From: Luscinia megarhynchos
Lineage: Eukaryota > Chordata > Aves > Passeriformes > Turdidae
DNA: 64,000 nucleotides
Assembly: GCA_034336665.1 (NCBI GenBank)
Contig: JAPFBE010000002.1
Span: 80,916,905-80,980,904, forward strand
Direction of reading: 5' to 3'
A program made the position numbers and the translations under genes. The notes under the pieces are model-generated. The model saw only the letters and a program-made list of their open reading frames with translations, made no database searches and had not been told where the DNA came from. Of the stretch, positions 36,401 to 48,952 are shown one piece after another (the first letter of the stretch is position 1; each line of letters begins with the position of its first letter).

Positions 36401-39400
36401 TGGATTAAAAAGGAAAGATTGAACATGAACACTCTCACAGTGTAAGTGTGTAAGAATTATAAACCCAAAGATATTAGGTTTCATGGGGCTCTGAGCAATT
36501 AACAGGATCACCTAAGGCACTGAGTTTTACTGTTATGGACAATTTATAACCCCTGAAACAAAAGGCATAACACAACAGACATCCGTAAAGTTATTGGATT
36601 CCTTAAACACAAAGAAAGAAAAAAAAAGGAATGGAAGGAAGAGTTTCTACAGAGTAGAAATTGATTTAAAACATCAAGATAGAAGGTTACACTGGTAGAA
36701 ACTATTACAAAATAAAAAACTTCTGGATACTTACTAAATAATAAAGAATAACCAAACAAAAATACTAGGCCACATGAGAGATTTCAATAAACACAGAAAC
36801 ATATTAGGTTATGAGAATTATATCTATAAAACCAGAACACTAGCACTTCCTCAAGGAAACTATCAAAGCACAAGCACAAACTCTTCCAATGCAAAGGACA
36901 GACAGAATGTTGAAAAAGAACAATGAAGCTTCCTTTACCAAAGCAGGAGCAGCATTAAGGAAATAGAAAGTAGGTCAGATTACTATGAATGGGTATAGAA
37001 GAACAGCATGAGGGTGTTAGGCTAAAATCAGAAAGGTTAAACTAGAGGAGACAAAAAGCAAGAGATATCAAAGTCAAGGAGAAATCATTCTACAAGTACA
37101 GTGCTAGTAAGAGGAAGACCAAATTGGATCAATTTGCTGTTTAACAAAAATGAAAGACAGCCAGCAGATGAAACTAGAGACCTGATCCTATTCTCTTTTC
37201 CCTTCAGTTGTCACTGAAGGTCAACTGTGAGCCAGACAACTGGTGACAAAGAAGTAAGATCTGTACAAATCCAGCAGATTGGAGCATACTTATATGAGCT
37301 GATCTGCAAAATATCTCAGCAGGCCAAATTTCAGAGTCACTAATAGTAATTTTTGAAAATTATTATAAGTTTGAAAAAAAAATCCATGAATACTGGAAAT
37401 AGTTAAATGGCAATGATAATCTTAAAAAGGGTACAAACCAAGGAGCTGAGGAAGTAAAAGACCACTGAACTGAACTTTAATTTCCTGAAAATTGGGACCT
37501 TGTAAACATCAAAGCAAAGGTAGGAAACAAAAAGGTCACACTGATTTTTTTTTCAAGTAGAAATCATGTCAATTTAATTTTCACCTGTAACAAGATAACT
37601 CAGCCTTGAGGATGGGGAGAAACAGATGTCACACACTGACTAATTAAATTCTTACATTCTTGTATGACACTCAAGCAGTTATAATGATCCAGATTGAAAA
37701 AAAAAAAAAAAGGATGAGAGGAATCTACTAAGCTTCATGTGAAACTACAGAAAACATGTGAATAGTCCTTTTCTCTAACTGTCCAAACTCTTCACTCCAT
37801 ACTTCTTCCAAGGGATATGCCTTGGATCCAAGAGTATTGAACAATTTCATTAATGTGGAAGATGGAAGGAGAAGAATGTTTGTGTTGAAATTCAGGCCAA
37901 TCCAATCTGGCACGGCTGCAAGAATGCCAGAATTCACTCCAGTCCTGAGAAGCTGAAAAATGGCCTGAAATGGCCAGATGCAGGTGAATGGCCATGAGGT
38001 CAAGACTAGCCATAGGAAGAAGCCAATTGCTTGAATTACCAGTACATGGGAAAGGGTTTGTGTTTTAGAGTACACAAAATGAAAATAACACATTGTCAAG
38101 AAGAGGTAACTGGTAGTAACTGGCACAGAATCACCCTTTCATTTAACTCAGAAGTAGTAATGCTTCACTGCTGGATTCAAACTGGACAAAAAGGTAGCAT
38201 GAACAACTACAAGGAAATTCAGAAGAGGAGAATCAGAAACCTAATCTAGAGTTTTCTCGATAGTTCGTCAAGAAAAGCTGGAAGTTCTAGGTTTGTTAAG
38301 AATGGATCTAAATATCACAGAATATGTTATGGCATATTGCAAAACAAAAGGATTCTCTGCATCAGCTGAAGAACAGGGCAGTAGGAATCAAATGTAAATT
38401 CTCTTCCCATACCAATGTTAAAAACACTAAGTTTTTCTAAGAAAACCAAGCTTGAAGGGCCTGTGGGATCTCCACAGTCAGATGTTTTGAAGTGCAAATA
38501 TTTGACAGGGGTCACAGAGAAATGACCACTAAGCACTAGGGGTACAACAGAAATTCTCATGAGGCTGCCCACACAGACTAATGCTCTGAGACTTTAATAC
38601 ATGAAAGGTGCTGTGATGGAGTCCTATAACAAAACATAATGAGAAAAGCTAATCATGCAAATGTAATTTGAAACAGGTAACTGCTGCCTTCTTCCTCTCC
38701 TCACTTAGAAAGTTCCAATGTCTGTACGGGACTAAGCAGTAACAGAATAAAAGGGTCAAAACCCAACTGTGGCAGAAAGTAGAGTACTTGCTATGAAGAA
38801 AAACATTAAATAACTACAGTGGAAAAGCTGTACCCCTGAACATTTTGTCTAGCAGACACACTCCTCCTCCCTCCCCAATAAATGCAAAATTGAGTCTGTG
38901 CCAGTCACTGCGAGAATCGATGCTGATAAAAGCAGAAAAACAAATCGTTCCAAGCAATCATTTCAAAAAGCCCATTTCCAAAAGACCTAGGTAACTTATT
39001 ACTACATCCTAAATTACATATAGGGGTTTGTTGATTACTTTATAGTAAAAGCTACTACATTTTTTAAGAGGAAATATATCAACTGCCTTCTGATTAACGT
39101 GATGCTTTCTAGCTCCTTCCCAGAAGAAGTAAAATGAAGACAGACTAGCTAGCAATGAACACTGCTCCACACTGGTGGACTGGCCCAAGACAATTAACAA
39201 GCTGCTGAGTATAAATGCTTAAATATGTGTATGCACAAACCTGAACTAGAATAACTTCATACTACAATTATGGTAACTACCTGCTTTTAAGAAAAAAAAA
39301 ATTTCTTTTTGTCTTCCTTGTGCTCTAGAGATTGTTTAATTCTAAGGGACAGAAGGGGAACCAGAAATTAAAACCAGAGCAATTTTGAAAAAGCATGCTT

Positions 39401-42400
39401 TCATGGCAGGATTTAGAAACTGGAGATTGTCCAGTGCTTTGCTCTGCATGTTTTAAGAGAATCTAGATTCTTAAAAACACTGCTTTTAGCTCCTGACACA
39501 AATATTCTTAAACAAAGCAGGGGTTGGTTGATTTGGTTGTTTGGTGATTGTTTTGTTTTGGGGTTTTTTTAGAGGCCAGTTAAGATACCCAACTGAACAT
39601 AGTATCACCCAAGCCATATGACAGAAGGTAAAGCCTGAAGCATGTTGGGAGATGAAGCACTTTTTACCTTACGTCCCACGTACACAGGAATTCCAATAAT
39701 CATAGCAGGAATAGCAATGCCAGCTATTAAGGCAATTCCTACAGGAGCTCCAACAAGTGTCCCTAGTTGCCACAGGATTTTCTTCTTACGGCTCCATGGT
39801 TTCTTTCCCCAAAATGTGCAACCTGATGGGCTAATAGGGAGAAACAAGAAAGCTGTAAAGAAACTGTAAATAAATCAACACAGCTATACACTACTGAACA
39901 TTTCTCTAGTTATGAAATTATTGTCCTTAAGTTCAAATTATAGAGGTAACACATCATCAGTTATTTCTTCAGTTTTTTGCCTTGAGAGCATATTTTGCAA
40001 TGTAACAAGAAGCATATTGTATATTGCTACACACCAATCTATGGTTCACAGTAATGTGTATAATCAGAAATTCTGTATTGCCTAATACAAAGACAATACA
40101 GTTGTATTAAGACATCACTAAAAAGAGGGTGTGTTAGTCTAAGTACAAATCAAATATTTTGGATTATGTTGCATGCACAAATTTTACAAAATATTTTAAA
40201 ATAAAAACAATAAAGCACTAATTTAAATACATGTATTGAAAACTGACTTAATTCTCTGGTATGAATACTTCAACTGTGATTCTCTACTCCAAGAGGAAAA
40301 AAGCCAGACTTACAGCACTTGGGAATCTCCTTCTAAATACTTTAGAAAACAAATTACCAACCACATAATTTTTTTTTCTTAAATGTACCTTAAATAATGT
40401 AAATCTGATATCTCTTTCATACACAGCCAACAGAATTCACAGCCACAGACAGCACAAGTCATATGATTGCAGCTTCCATCATTCATTTTTATTATATAAG
40501 CAGCACAGCGTGGGCATGGCTTTATGTCATCAGCTGTTAAAAAAGGAATATGAAAATTGTATCAGTTCCTTAGACAAACAAATATAATCACAATACAGAC
40601 ATACACTTGGGAAAACTGGTTGAACCATTATCTGAAAAACTGAAGGAGTTTTATAAGGTTGTTTTACAGATCTTCATTTGGCCATGACTTGATATAGAAT
40701 TCATTTTTACAAACCTTGGACCACACAAAACTGATGAAAACAAGGTGTATTAGACCACATTCAAGTAACTGAATAGTTAATGCATACTCTCTGCTCAAGG
40801 ATTTTCTCAGATTAATGAAATATATATTAGAGTCTGACATTAAATATGTATGCTAACACAGGATTGATAATATGGTCTCTTTAAATATAATCCTCTTTTA
40901 CATTTTATGCTTTTACATTTACGTTATGAATCTTATACTTGAATAACAGCCTCCACTCTGCTAACATATCTTAAATCCACCTCCCCATTCACATTTATGT
41001 ACTACTTTGGTATTGCCAACCTCCTCTTGACTCCTTTTCACAGCCCTACTTTAGACTGACTTACTCCCTAAAAAAACAATACAGTGTAGCAGAAGAGAAC
41101 TATGGAGAATCTCCATGTTCCCAAGTGAAATGTGGAAAAATGAGCTTAAGTGACCAGCTCTGTCAAACAAGGGGTCATTGAGCAACAGTGAAATACATAC
41201 ATACCACAGTTGTGATCTTCACTCCTGTTTAGCACCTGCACTTTAGGACAAGCTATTTACTCACAGCAGCATAAATACCTTGCAGCTCCTAGTACAGAAC
41301 TCCAAGTTTACTACCTCAGTGCTACTAGGTAGGACAAAGGGAAAGGAGAGCCCATACTTGATAGAAAGAATACCTAAAGAGGTGCAGAACCAGCAGAAAA
41401 CAGTACCTCTACCAACCTCAGTGCACAAGGAGTGAACAGCTGAAAAGATTAATTAGCTGTTCCCACTTGGGAGCACGTGCACAGCCTACAGGGCAGAAAG
41501 TAAACAGAGCAAGTTCTTCAGCACAGGAAAGACAGAGCTACTGCTCTTCAGGCTCAGAGAAATTGAAATGGTAAGGAAAGGAGCTGCTGTGCTAATTTAT
41601 TTAGCTTACTTTCAAATTTATTTGAAAGCTAGAGCAAGATGCCAATTTTTAGGGCAAGATGGGATACATGGTTAAAATAAGCCAGTGCAAACTAAAAATT
41701 AGAGATTCTCCAGTCTGGGGCTGGATTGGAGAAAAACAGCTCTAACTACAAGGTGCAAATGAGACTATCCCAGATATTGACCTTGCTTATTCAGGCAGAG
41801 ACAAAAGCTGCCAAATAAATCAGAGTTTGGTGTAATTCAGAGCCAGCTCTTATCAACAGCAAACTGGAATCTTGATGTGCTAAACATTACTTTGAATAGT
41901 TTATCCTTATTTTGGGGGGAGTTACAAACAAGCTCAGCTTTAAGAGGAGGGAATTGTTTGTCTTGTGGTAGACAAAACAGATGAGAGCATTTCCTAGAAA
42001 ACCAAAAATTTGCAGTAACAAAGATGTAAAACACCAGAGCTGGCATCAAGAGTAATAGTCTTTTTAGAAACAAAATCGGTGATTATGAGTTTTAATTTTA
42101 ACAGCTGGGGAATTTCACCTACAGTGGAGTAAACAAGTGTACTAAGTGATACAACTAAGAAAGTCAACATGCTAAACATGGGATGCCTCACAGCAAGTGC
42201 ATTTGATTTCACGTTTTTCAACTACAAAGAACTTAAAATGATGACAAGCTTTTAAGACTAAGTCAGATGTTCTGGTCACAGAGTACTTCAAAGCATAACA
42301 TTTAAAATTTTAATTCAAGTTTAGAATTGCTATTTTATGTTCCTGAAAGACAAAGCATCCAGTTTCTATCTACCATATCACTACTCCGTTCTTTCTTTAT

Positions 42401-45400
42401 CTAGGGTTAATTGTGCAAATGTGCAGAAGAGCTGTTTCACAGACACAGCACCCTAAGCATAAATACCTGCTGCTCCAGACTCCTGGCTGTAACTGATAGA
42501 TGAAGAACGGATTGTTCTCAGGCGCAGACTCTGAGCTCTCTCCTGGCGAGCAGCATCGCAGGTCTGGTTGGGATGCCAGATTTGCTTACAGTGGTAGCAG
42601 AACTCAGTCCCACAGCCCTCTCGCCCACACGTCAGTTTGGGGCAGCTGGCACATCCAAATGCAATCACAGCGTATCTTTAACAATCAAGAGGGGAAACAC
42701 AGAATTTTGTTAATAAAAGCAGTTCCAAGTATAGAACAAAGCTGAGTAGACTGGGGTGTCAGAGCAGCTGAAGCAGGTACAAAGGCAGTGGACACCAGGA
42801 GCTGACTACTTCCTTCAGGAGGTGGCCAGCACCAGTTCCAGAACCCCTCTTTCCACAGCTCTATGGCCATTGCATTAAATTAAGACAGTACAGAAATATT
42901 GCAATCACTGCAACACTCACTCACCTTTACTCCATGCAATATACTGTATTTAAAGCTGAATGCAATACTCTAAGGTTTACAGTCACCAAGAAACTGCCAT
43001 TGAGAAGAGCGGGACAATAAACCCAAAAAAGGTGTTTAAGCAATTAGGAAAAGTTACAGTTTCACAAGTGTCCCAGTCACTATGGGCACATCTTAGGTTG
43101 ACCCTGTCCACGAGGGAGGATCCCTACTAGGTGATCTGCAGTGGAACCTACAGCTGTAACAACATCTGGATTGGCACTGCAGGACATTTTAGGATTTTAC
43201 TAGTTGCCTTTTAGCATTTGTTTGTTAACTCTTTGAATTTTAAAATATCAAAACAACAAACCAAGTATTTTATAAATAGGATTTTGGTTTCTCAATAATT
43301 TAGGCATTTCAATTTACATTTCAAAGGTAAATGCAAAAATTGGTAAGAGTTCAGGCCTCAATGCCACCTTTACTCGGACAACACTGAAAAACCTCCAAGA
43401 ATGTTGAGACTTACAAAACTGTTACACTTCTTTGTAATCAGACACTACATGAACAGTTCCATGCAATGAGAGTTGAAGGGACAAAACTATTTCTTCATTA
43501 GACCTGCATTTCAAAGTTCATACAATAAAAATAATGCTCATATTAACAGTAAATACAAACATATGTAAGTATATACTTATTAATTCATACCCACTGTAGC
43601 TTTTTTCAGTGATTTTTATGCAATAGCTTTCTTTTAAATGTATAATGTCCACTGGTATGAACATTTAAAACAGATGTATGGTTTTATTCACATGAATCAG
43701 GTCCCTGAGTAGACTTCAAGAGATTTATAAATGCAACAAGACTCAGTTGCTGTCTGTTCAAATAAAGGTAATTTCGTTTTAAAAGATTGTATATTTTTAC
43801 CCTCTGTCCATTTTATAGCAGTTGCATAAAAAAATTTAAAATATTAAAAAATATCACTAGCCTATCTTAAAATTTAGCTATTTTTATTTAGGTAGCTAGA
43901 CCTGAAACTCTGCAAAGTTAATGCAAATCCTATCCCTTCCATTATTGTTTTAAAACAGCATATTTGATGTTCCTCCCTAGGAAACCTTGAAAACAAATAG
44001 CTTTCAACATTTAACTTACAGATGATACAGTTACAAATGAGATACATGTTTGTCTGTTTACAAATATTTCTTGCCTCCCAAGTAGAGATTTATTTCAGTA
44101 ATTGCTAGACCCTTCTATATTGCTGCCAAGTTAATCAGCTTCATTTTCCCCACTTTCTGCAAACTGAAGAGATAATTGCTTTGCATGTACACAAAGAGAC
44201 ACTGATCCAAACCCTTCTTCAACATACAGGGATACATTCAAGGCTTGCTAATGTTAAACCAAAAAAATCTCAAATCTAAGACACAGAATAAAGTATCAAT
44301 TTATATTCTGCTGACTTCCTATCACTAATAAAACACAGGCACATCCCTCAAAGCACTCCCTAATTGGGACTGATGCATTTGGCACATCTTTAGAAAGTAA
44401 CTTTTTACACCAGAGCAAATCTCAGCTCAAACTATACAGGATTATAGGTTTAATTTTAGCATTTGCATTCTTTTTAAAGGAGATGTGAAAGCCTAAAGTC
44501 CTTGTTTAGACTGAGAGAACGGACAACCAACCAAACTCAAAGTAATACCCAGTAAAACAAAAACCAGAGGCAGTGAGTGATTAATTGAAGGTTGCACAGT
44601 GAAAAGATGGATGAAGAATCTGTACTCTTTTGCTTTTTGCCTGATAAAGGTATAAAAATTCAAAAATCGCTGCTGTCTTCTAATGATGTCAGCAATACAA
44701 TCTCAGAGCAAAAACCATTAAATAATTCAAACAGAAGAAAAGACAGAACACATTTGGAATACTGATTCAGTAAATGCTTGTTAAAATTACACTGAAGAAC
44801 TAGTATGAAAAACACAATATAGGTGTAGGTGAAGGCTCATGAGGTTTCCCTAGGGAAGGATCCACCTGTGTGACAGTGTCTCCTATCAGGCCACTGCTGG
44901 TAAGTTACAGCTGGCCCAGACTTTTATACTGCTTCAGGTAACAGCCACGATCAGGGTGCATTTGAGCTTGCCACAGAAGCTGTGGATGAAGCAGCCCAGG
45001 GTCAGAAGTCTGTGGTGCCAGTGGTATGGAACCACTCTGGCACTGCTGTAGTGCAGGAGCCCATCCAGGGCAGGGCTGCTGCAGCAGAGGTTCTCCTCCA
45101 AACTCATCTGCAGCCCTGTTGGGAGGAGAAGTTCTCCACTGGGACAGAAGTAAGAGTAATACACTTGGTACTGCAGTTAACTCTGTTTCAACATCTGTCT
45201 AATTCATGTTTTGCTGATCCTAGAACTTGTTTTTACCCAGAGTTGAAACAGAGAGGAAAAATAATTATTTACTTCTTAACTTTTAACTGTTGTTTCCTCA
45301 GAACCCAGGAGACCAGTGATGTAAAAAAATCCAAACCTAATGTTTTAACAGACTGATCTAGTTTTACTCCATTTTTTCATTTCAGTTTTTATAATTATTT

Positions 45401-48400
45401 GCTCTTTATCTGGTCCAGATTTTTGACTTAATGTGATGCCCAAACCCTGAAAGAATACTACATGGGATATTTGATCAATGCCGAGAAAAGCTGAAGCACT
45501 GCTGTGCACCATCCATTTTTTACCTATTTCTGCAGTAATTTTTGACTACCAAAATGCTCCACTTCACACCAATTTCCTATTTATTACAATACTTGTTTCT
45601 AATTTTAAAGTCAACTTCAGAAAATCATGCTACCCTCTGTAGTTACAGCATCTCTCCTACTTGGGGGTTAATTGCAAATTTAGTAAATGCATTCCATCCA
45701 GCTCCTTCATGAAATATTTGATCCAAGCTAAAAGGTCATAAGCCTACTGTATTTCGCCAGTACTACATTTCAAAAACTGTTCAGAAAAAGAAAACCCCCC
45801 TCAGCTTTAACTGCATATTGTACAACTGGATTAGCTGCCAAAGCAATTCGAAACTGTGACTACTGTTGCACCACATAATTACCAAGGCAAATGTCCGCTG
45901 ATCTGAAGTTTGTGTGAACTGAACATCACAAATCATCTCTGAACAGTGTTTGTTAGCAAAGGCTCTTCTGTGGAAGTCTGAGTAGTGTTGGCTTCCCTAA
46001 ACCTTACACCTGTACAGCTCCTTCCTTGATCCTCCTGCTAAGCTCCACCACAAGATCAAATCGCCATTATCACTTTCCACACCACTCCCACTTCTCCCTC
46101 CCACCTCCCTCTGTGTGCTTTCCCTCAGCTGGGCACATACAGACTTGTCAGACAGTGCTATGGCAGCTGCCTGAAAGCCAAATTTATATTTTTAACTGGA
46201 GGATTCATACACAGGTATTACTCTTGCTGGAGGCATTACTGATGATCTTTCTGCTGTTCAAGTAGTATGCCCTTTCCCCTGAACTACTTAGATTAACTTC
46301 TGCTGAACTCTCAGTCTCTGCTGCTCAACATATCAAAGAGTTCTGAAGGTTTCAAAACAATCCAAGAAGGATGAGAAAGATGGGGAAAAGATAAAACATG
46401 ATTGCAGGAGCTCTTGTTTGTTTAGGATGACTACCAGAAACAGTGATCCTCCTGAGAAGTACCCAAGTAGCCCACTTTAAACTAGTAATGAGAATTCAGT
46501 GAGGAGGCACTGTCTGTGCATTAAAAGCAGAATTCATCTATCACTGTGAAGTATTTCCCTGCCACTTTAAGTATATTAGGAAAAAATCATGGTATCAAAA
46601 GTACTACAAAGTTGCCCATGCAGTACTAGTTTTTTCCCTTCACTCAGACATTGGCAGAGTTTATCTGCCTGGCAACACACTGTATTTTCCACAGGACTCC
46701 TCTCCCAGAGTATGGAGCATGCAATCAGCAGTTCTGGAGCAATGATTTAAATACTTTCTGCACACTAAGGCATTGCTGTGGTCTCTCATGACCGCATGGA
46801 ATTTTAACTTTGCTCTGAAGACCCACTTCTTATTTTTATAACGGTGTTATCCATAGCAATTATCATCAGTTTCTGACCTCTGAAAGATACTTAAGAGGGT
46901 TTTTTTTTAACAGATAAAATTGAAGCATAAAAACCAAAACAGCTTAAACAAACCTGCCTTAGTCTACTTAATTAAGTACTAAAAAAGTATCTGAACCACT
47001 GAAACATGGTTTAATAGAAAACAGTTTAACAGGTCTTAAATGCTTCTCCTCAGCTTGAATAATAACTGTTTGCAACACAAAAATTCAGGGCAAAGCATAC
47101 TTCTCTCCATCAAATAATACCTTCCAGTGGTTGTTTTATTTTGCAGTATCATAATATTAAGAGTAAACTATACTGGCTTTGTCCATGTGACTTTTGTTAC
47201 AAGCTCATGTAACCAAAACATCCCTCAAGTTATTTCTTCTTCTGTCCCCAAACTATGCCACAGCAATGCCATCCACTTTGGACCAGATATGAAACTATCA
47301 CCTTTCCAGTCCCTGCTTTTGACTTGCATTAGCAAATTTTTTCTTTCAAAATATGAAAGCAAAATTGTATTTTAAATAAGTCCTAAACATTAAGCACTTG
47401 AGTTATTAATAGTGGAGTATTTAATCTACCTAACAGTCAGTTCTGTCTTGCTTGTTCTCCTGCAACATCCTTCCTTTACTTCAGTCTACTTAATGCTTGT
47501 CTGTGAGGCTTTGAAACAGGGCTGTCAGTCTGAGTTTTTCGTGTGCACTGCACATCTGGATTGCAGTCATGTCTGTATTCTTTAAGCAGTATGATAACAC
47601 AAACAATCTCTAAAAAAGCAGCTTGCTGAAAAATGGCATTATGAGACACCAGCAGCACAAAAGCATGATGAGCTGCTGCTCAGTAGTGTTCAGCCTACTT
47701 AGAATTCAGCATGGTTGCAGAACTGTTTAAAGTATTAAAGCAAAATTAAAACATTATGTTACCCAGATAATAAGCAGGAGCAAGCTGATTATCTTACATC
47801 AGAATCCTGCTGACAGGCAACAAGTGCTGTCTCAACCAGCCACAAGATGGAAGATATCTGAAGCAGGAGAGGCCTTTCAATTCAAAGAAAAGTTTAAATA
47901 ATTTGTTAACAGTTAAAAAGCCAAATCACCCACTCTGCTTTAACAAATTAAGTTAAATTACAGTCACCAAATTTTCAATTCTCTTTAGTTTGAGCTTTGT
48001 ACCATTGCCTTGGCAGTGCAACATCCAAATTTCTTTTGTTTGCTGTAAATACATGGCAGCCATCTACCAATAAAAGTTGCTTGACATTGCTAAAATCCCC
48101 TCTGAGCAGAAAAAAAAAGAAAAACCTATTCAATAAAGCATTTTATTTTGGAAGATGGCTGTGGCTTGGGGCGGTTCTTATTCTTGTTTTCATTCTCATT
48201 CATTTTGATTTCTTGTCCTTTTTTTAATTAAAAAGAATTATGTCTGCTGCCTACTTGTACAACTGTAACAATACCCTAAGTAAAGCAAGTAACTTTCCAA
48301 AAATCATAATTTTATGCAAATTATGTATTTACACTGTCACTTTTTTGCAAATATAGGAAAAATACATACCCACAGTCTGGAGCTGGGCACCACCTACAAT

Positions 48401-48950
48401 CAGGATCCGCAACCAGCCACCGCCTAAGCATAAACTCTTCGTATTTTTCCATCAAGATGTCATCGTTTAATATCAAACGAATATCATGAGGATTAAAGCG
48501 TTCTGAGCATTCTGGGCAGCTAATATTAACTCTGCTCTCAGAGATTTCTATCCGGAGATACTGACGCAAGCAATCCACACAAGATCTATGGTGACAAGTC
48601 ATTATCTCCGGGAACCTGTCCTTGGAGTGCCGCAGAAGGCACAAGGGGCATTCCATGAAGTCTCCACTTGGTTTGCTGCTAGAGGTTGTTCCGTTATCAG
48701 AAGAGGTACACGTGGAGAAAATAGAGTTCTTGTCTGTACACATTTCTGAATGAATACTTTCAATGCTTGCAATTCCATCAACACCTCCATTTAAATCCCT
48801 AGACTTGCGTTTCGTGTCTTTTTTTCTCCGAAAAAGTGAGCCCAATGAAATTCTTCTCTTCTTTGGTGCTTTTTTAACTGATGGCAAGCTCACAGAGGAG
48901 GCAGAAGACTGGAGGTCCCGATCCGAACCCATTTGCCGGTGTAAACTCAT
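29715..48950 (-). CDS. RNF19A: RNF19A (dorfin), RBR E3 ubiquitin-protein ligase, complete CDS in nine exons
   Basis: Transcript-order exons on the minus strand: 48952-48370, 42675-42467, 40533-40389, 39830-39668, 35228-35114, 33101-32940, 32296-32083, 30921-30778, 30405-29715. From the ATG at 48950 they sum to 2424 nt, 807 codons plus TAA; all junctions are GT-AG and phase-compatible. RING1 has Cys101/104, Cys119, His121, Cys124/127 and Cys145/148. The IBR includes Cys185/188, 202/205, 210, 215, 220 and 223. RING2 has Cys270/273, Cys285 in GSCNHM as the predicted ubiquitin-thioester cysteine, and Cys290/293/295/298/301. Hydrophobic segments at about 336-361 and 383-424 anchor it in membrane. 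The Ser-rich C-terminal tail ends AVQTEM (human AIQTEI). Family knowledge: RNF19A ubiquitinates misfolded substrates such as mutant SOD1 and acts at ER and centrosome-like bodies. The match to human is near-identical through the RBR region. The exact N-terminus is uncertain. Confidence 0.96.
30778..30921 (-). CDS. RNF19A: RNF19A exon: cytosolic tail
   Basis: Acceptor (minus) CTCAAAG before 30921, donor GGACAG|GTAAGA. It encodes [20 protein letters not shown] and [13 protein letters not shown]; the human protein has the same segment with PLDK. Confidence 0.96.
30922..32082 (-). other. RNF19A intron, 1.2 kb
   Basis: No recognised element. It becomes GC-rich next to the 32083-32296 exon. Confidence 0.65.
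32083..32296 (-). CDS. RNF19A: RNF19A exon: Ser/Gly/Ala-rich cytosolic tail, GC-rich
   Basis: Acceptor (minus) GTTGCAG before 32296, donor CAACAG|GTGGGC. It encodes [20 protein letters not shown] and [20 protein letters not shown], ending GSCFNR with a split Arg codon. Strongly GC-biased with many CG dinucleotides, unlike the other internal exons. Confidence 0.95.
32297..32939 (-). other. RNF19A intron, 0.6 kb
   Basis: Starts (+ side) with a short CA-rich run and is otherwise AT-rich. Nothing recognised. Confidence 0.65.
32940..33101 (-). CDS. RNF19A: RNF19A exon: end of membrane region, Gly-rich and acidic segment
   Basis: Acceptor (minus) CCTGTAG before 33101, donor GTTG|GTAAGA. It encodes [19 protein letters not shown], then [20 protein letters not shown] and [15 protein letters not shown]. 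Identical or nearly so to the human segment. Confidence 0.96.
33102..35113 (-). other. RNF19A intron, 2.0 kb
   Basis: AT-rich intron. No recognised repeat, RNA gene or additional exon. Confidence 0.65.
35114..35228 (-). CDS. RNF19A: RNF19A exon: inter-membrane loop and second hydrophobic region
   Basis: Acceptor (minus) TTTCAAG before 35228, donor TGTAG|GTAAGT. It encodes [20 protein letters not shown] and [18 protein letters not shown], the polar loop and the start of the second hydrophobic region. 115 nt, phase 0 in and 1 out. Confidence 0.96.
35229..39667 (-). other. RNF19A intron, 4.4 kb
   Basis: AT-rich. The stretch from about 36.9 to 38.6 kb looks like a decayed repeat by texture, but I could not assign a family. 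Short A-runs occur at about 37690-37705. No coding frame with a recognised motif. Confidence 0.55.
39668..39830 (-). CDS. RNF19A: RNF19A exon: first hydrophobic membrane segment
   Basis: Acceptor (minus) CTATTAG before 39830, donor CGTAAG|GTAAAA. It encodes [19 protein letters not shown] followed by a long Ile/Ala/Gly-rich hydrophobic run ([19 protein letters not shown]), the first predicted transmembrane helix. Confidence 0.97.
39831..40388 (-). other. RNF19A intron, 0.6 kb
   Basis: AT-rich intron between the membrane-segment and RING2 exons. Nothing recognised. Confidence 0.65.
40389..40533 (-). CDS. RNF19A: RNF19A exon: RING2 with catalytic cysteine
   Basis: Acceptor (minus) TTTAACAG before 40533, donor TTAAG|GTACAT. 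It encodes [20 protein letters not shown], then [17 protein letters not shown]. The Cys of GSCNHM is the position that carries the ubiquitin thioester in RBR ligases, and all RING2 zinc ligands are present. Confidence 0.97.
40534..42466 (-). other. RNF19A intron, 1.9 kb
   Basis: No recognised element on either strand. Confidence 0.65.
42467..42675 (-). CDS. RNF19A: RNF19A exon: IBR domain
   Basis: Acceptor (minus) GTTAAAG before 42675, donor GCAG|GTATTT after 42467. It encodes [20 protein letters not shown] and [19 protein letters not shown], the zinc-binding IBR core, then a basic/Ser linker to RING2. The first base completes the Gly codon left by the preceding exon. Confidence 0.97.
42676..48369 (-). 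other. RNF19A intron, 5.7 kb
   Basis: Largely AT-rich. A less AT-rich patch at about 44.86-45.15 kb holds a short hairpin (GTGCCAGTGGT near 45016, ACCACTCTGGCAC near 45030) and a 124-codon frame with no known motif. No repeat family assigned. Confidence 0.6.
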
Positions 48951-48952
48951 GT
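48370..48952 (-). CDS. RNF19A: RNF19A first coding exon: N-terminus, RING1, start of IBR
   Basis: The donor (minus) is GG|GTATGT at 48369. The start used is the ATG at 48950-48948, opening [14 protein letters not shown], which aligns with human residue 32 onward. A possible acceptor CCTAG|ACATG lies immediately before it and would keep the human-like Asp-Met junction. If instead the exon is continuous upstream, the frame runs through [12 protein letters not shown] to a stop a few codons earlier. It encodes a basic Ser-rich region ([19 protein letters not shown]), RING1 and the first IBR cysteines. Confidence 0.92.
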
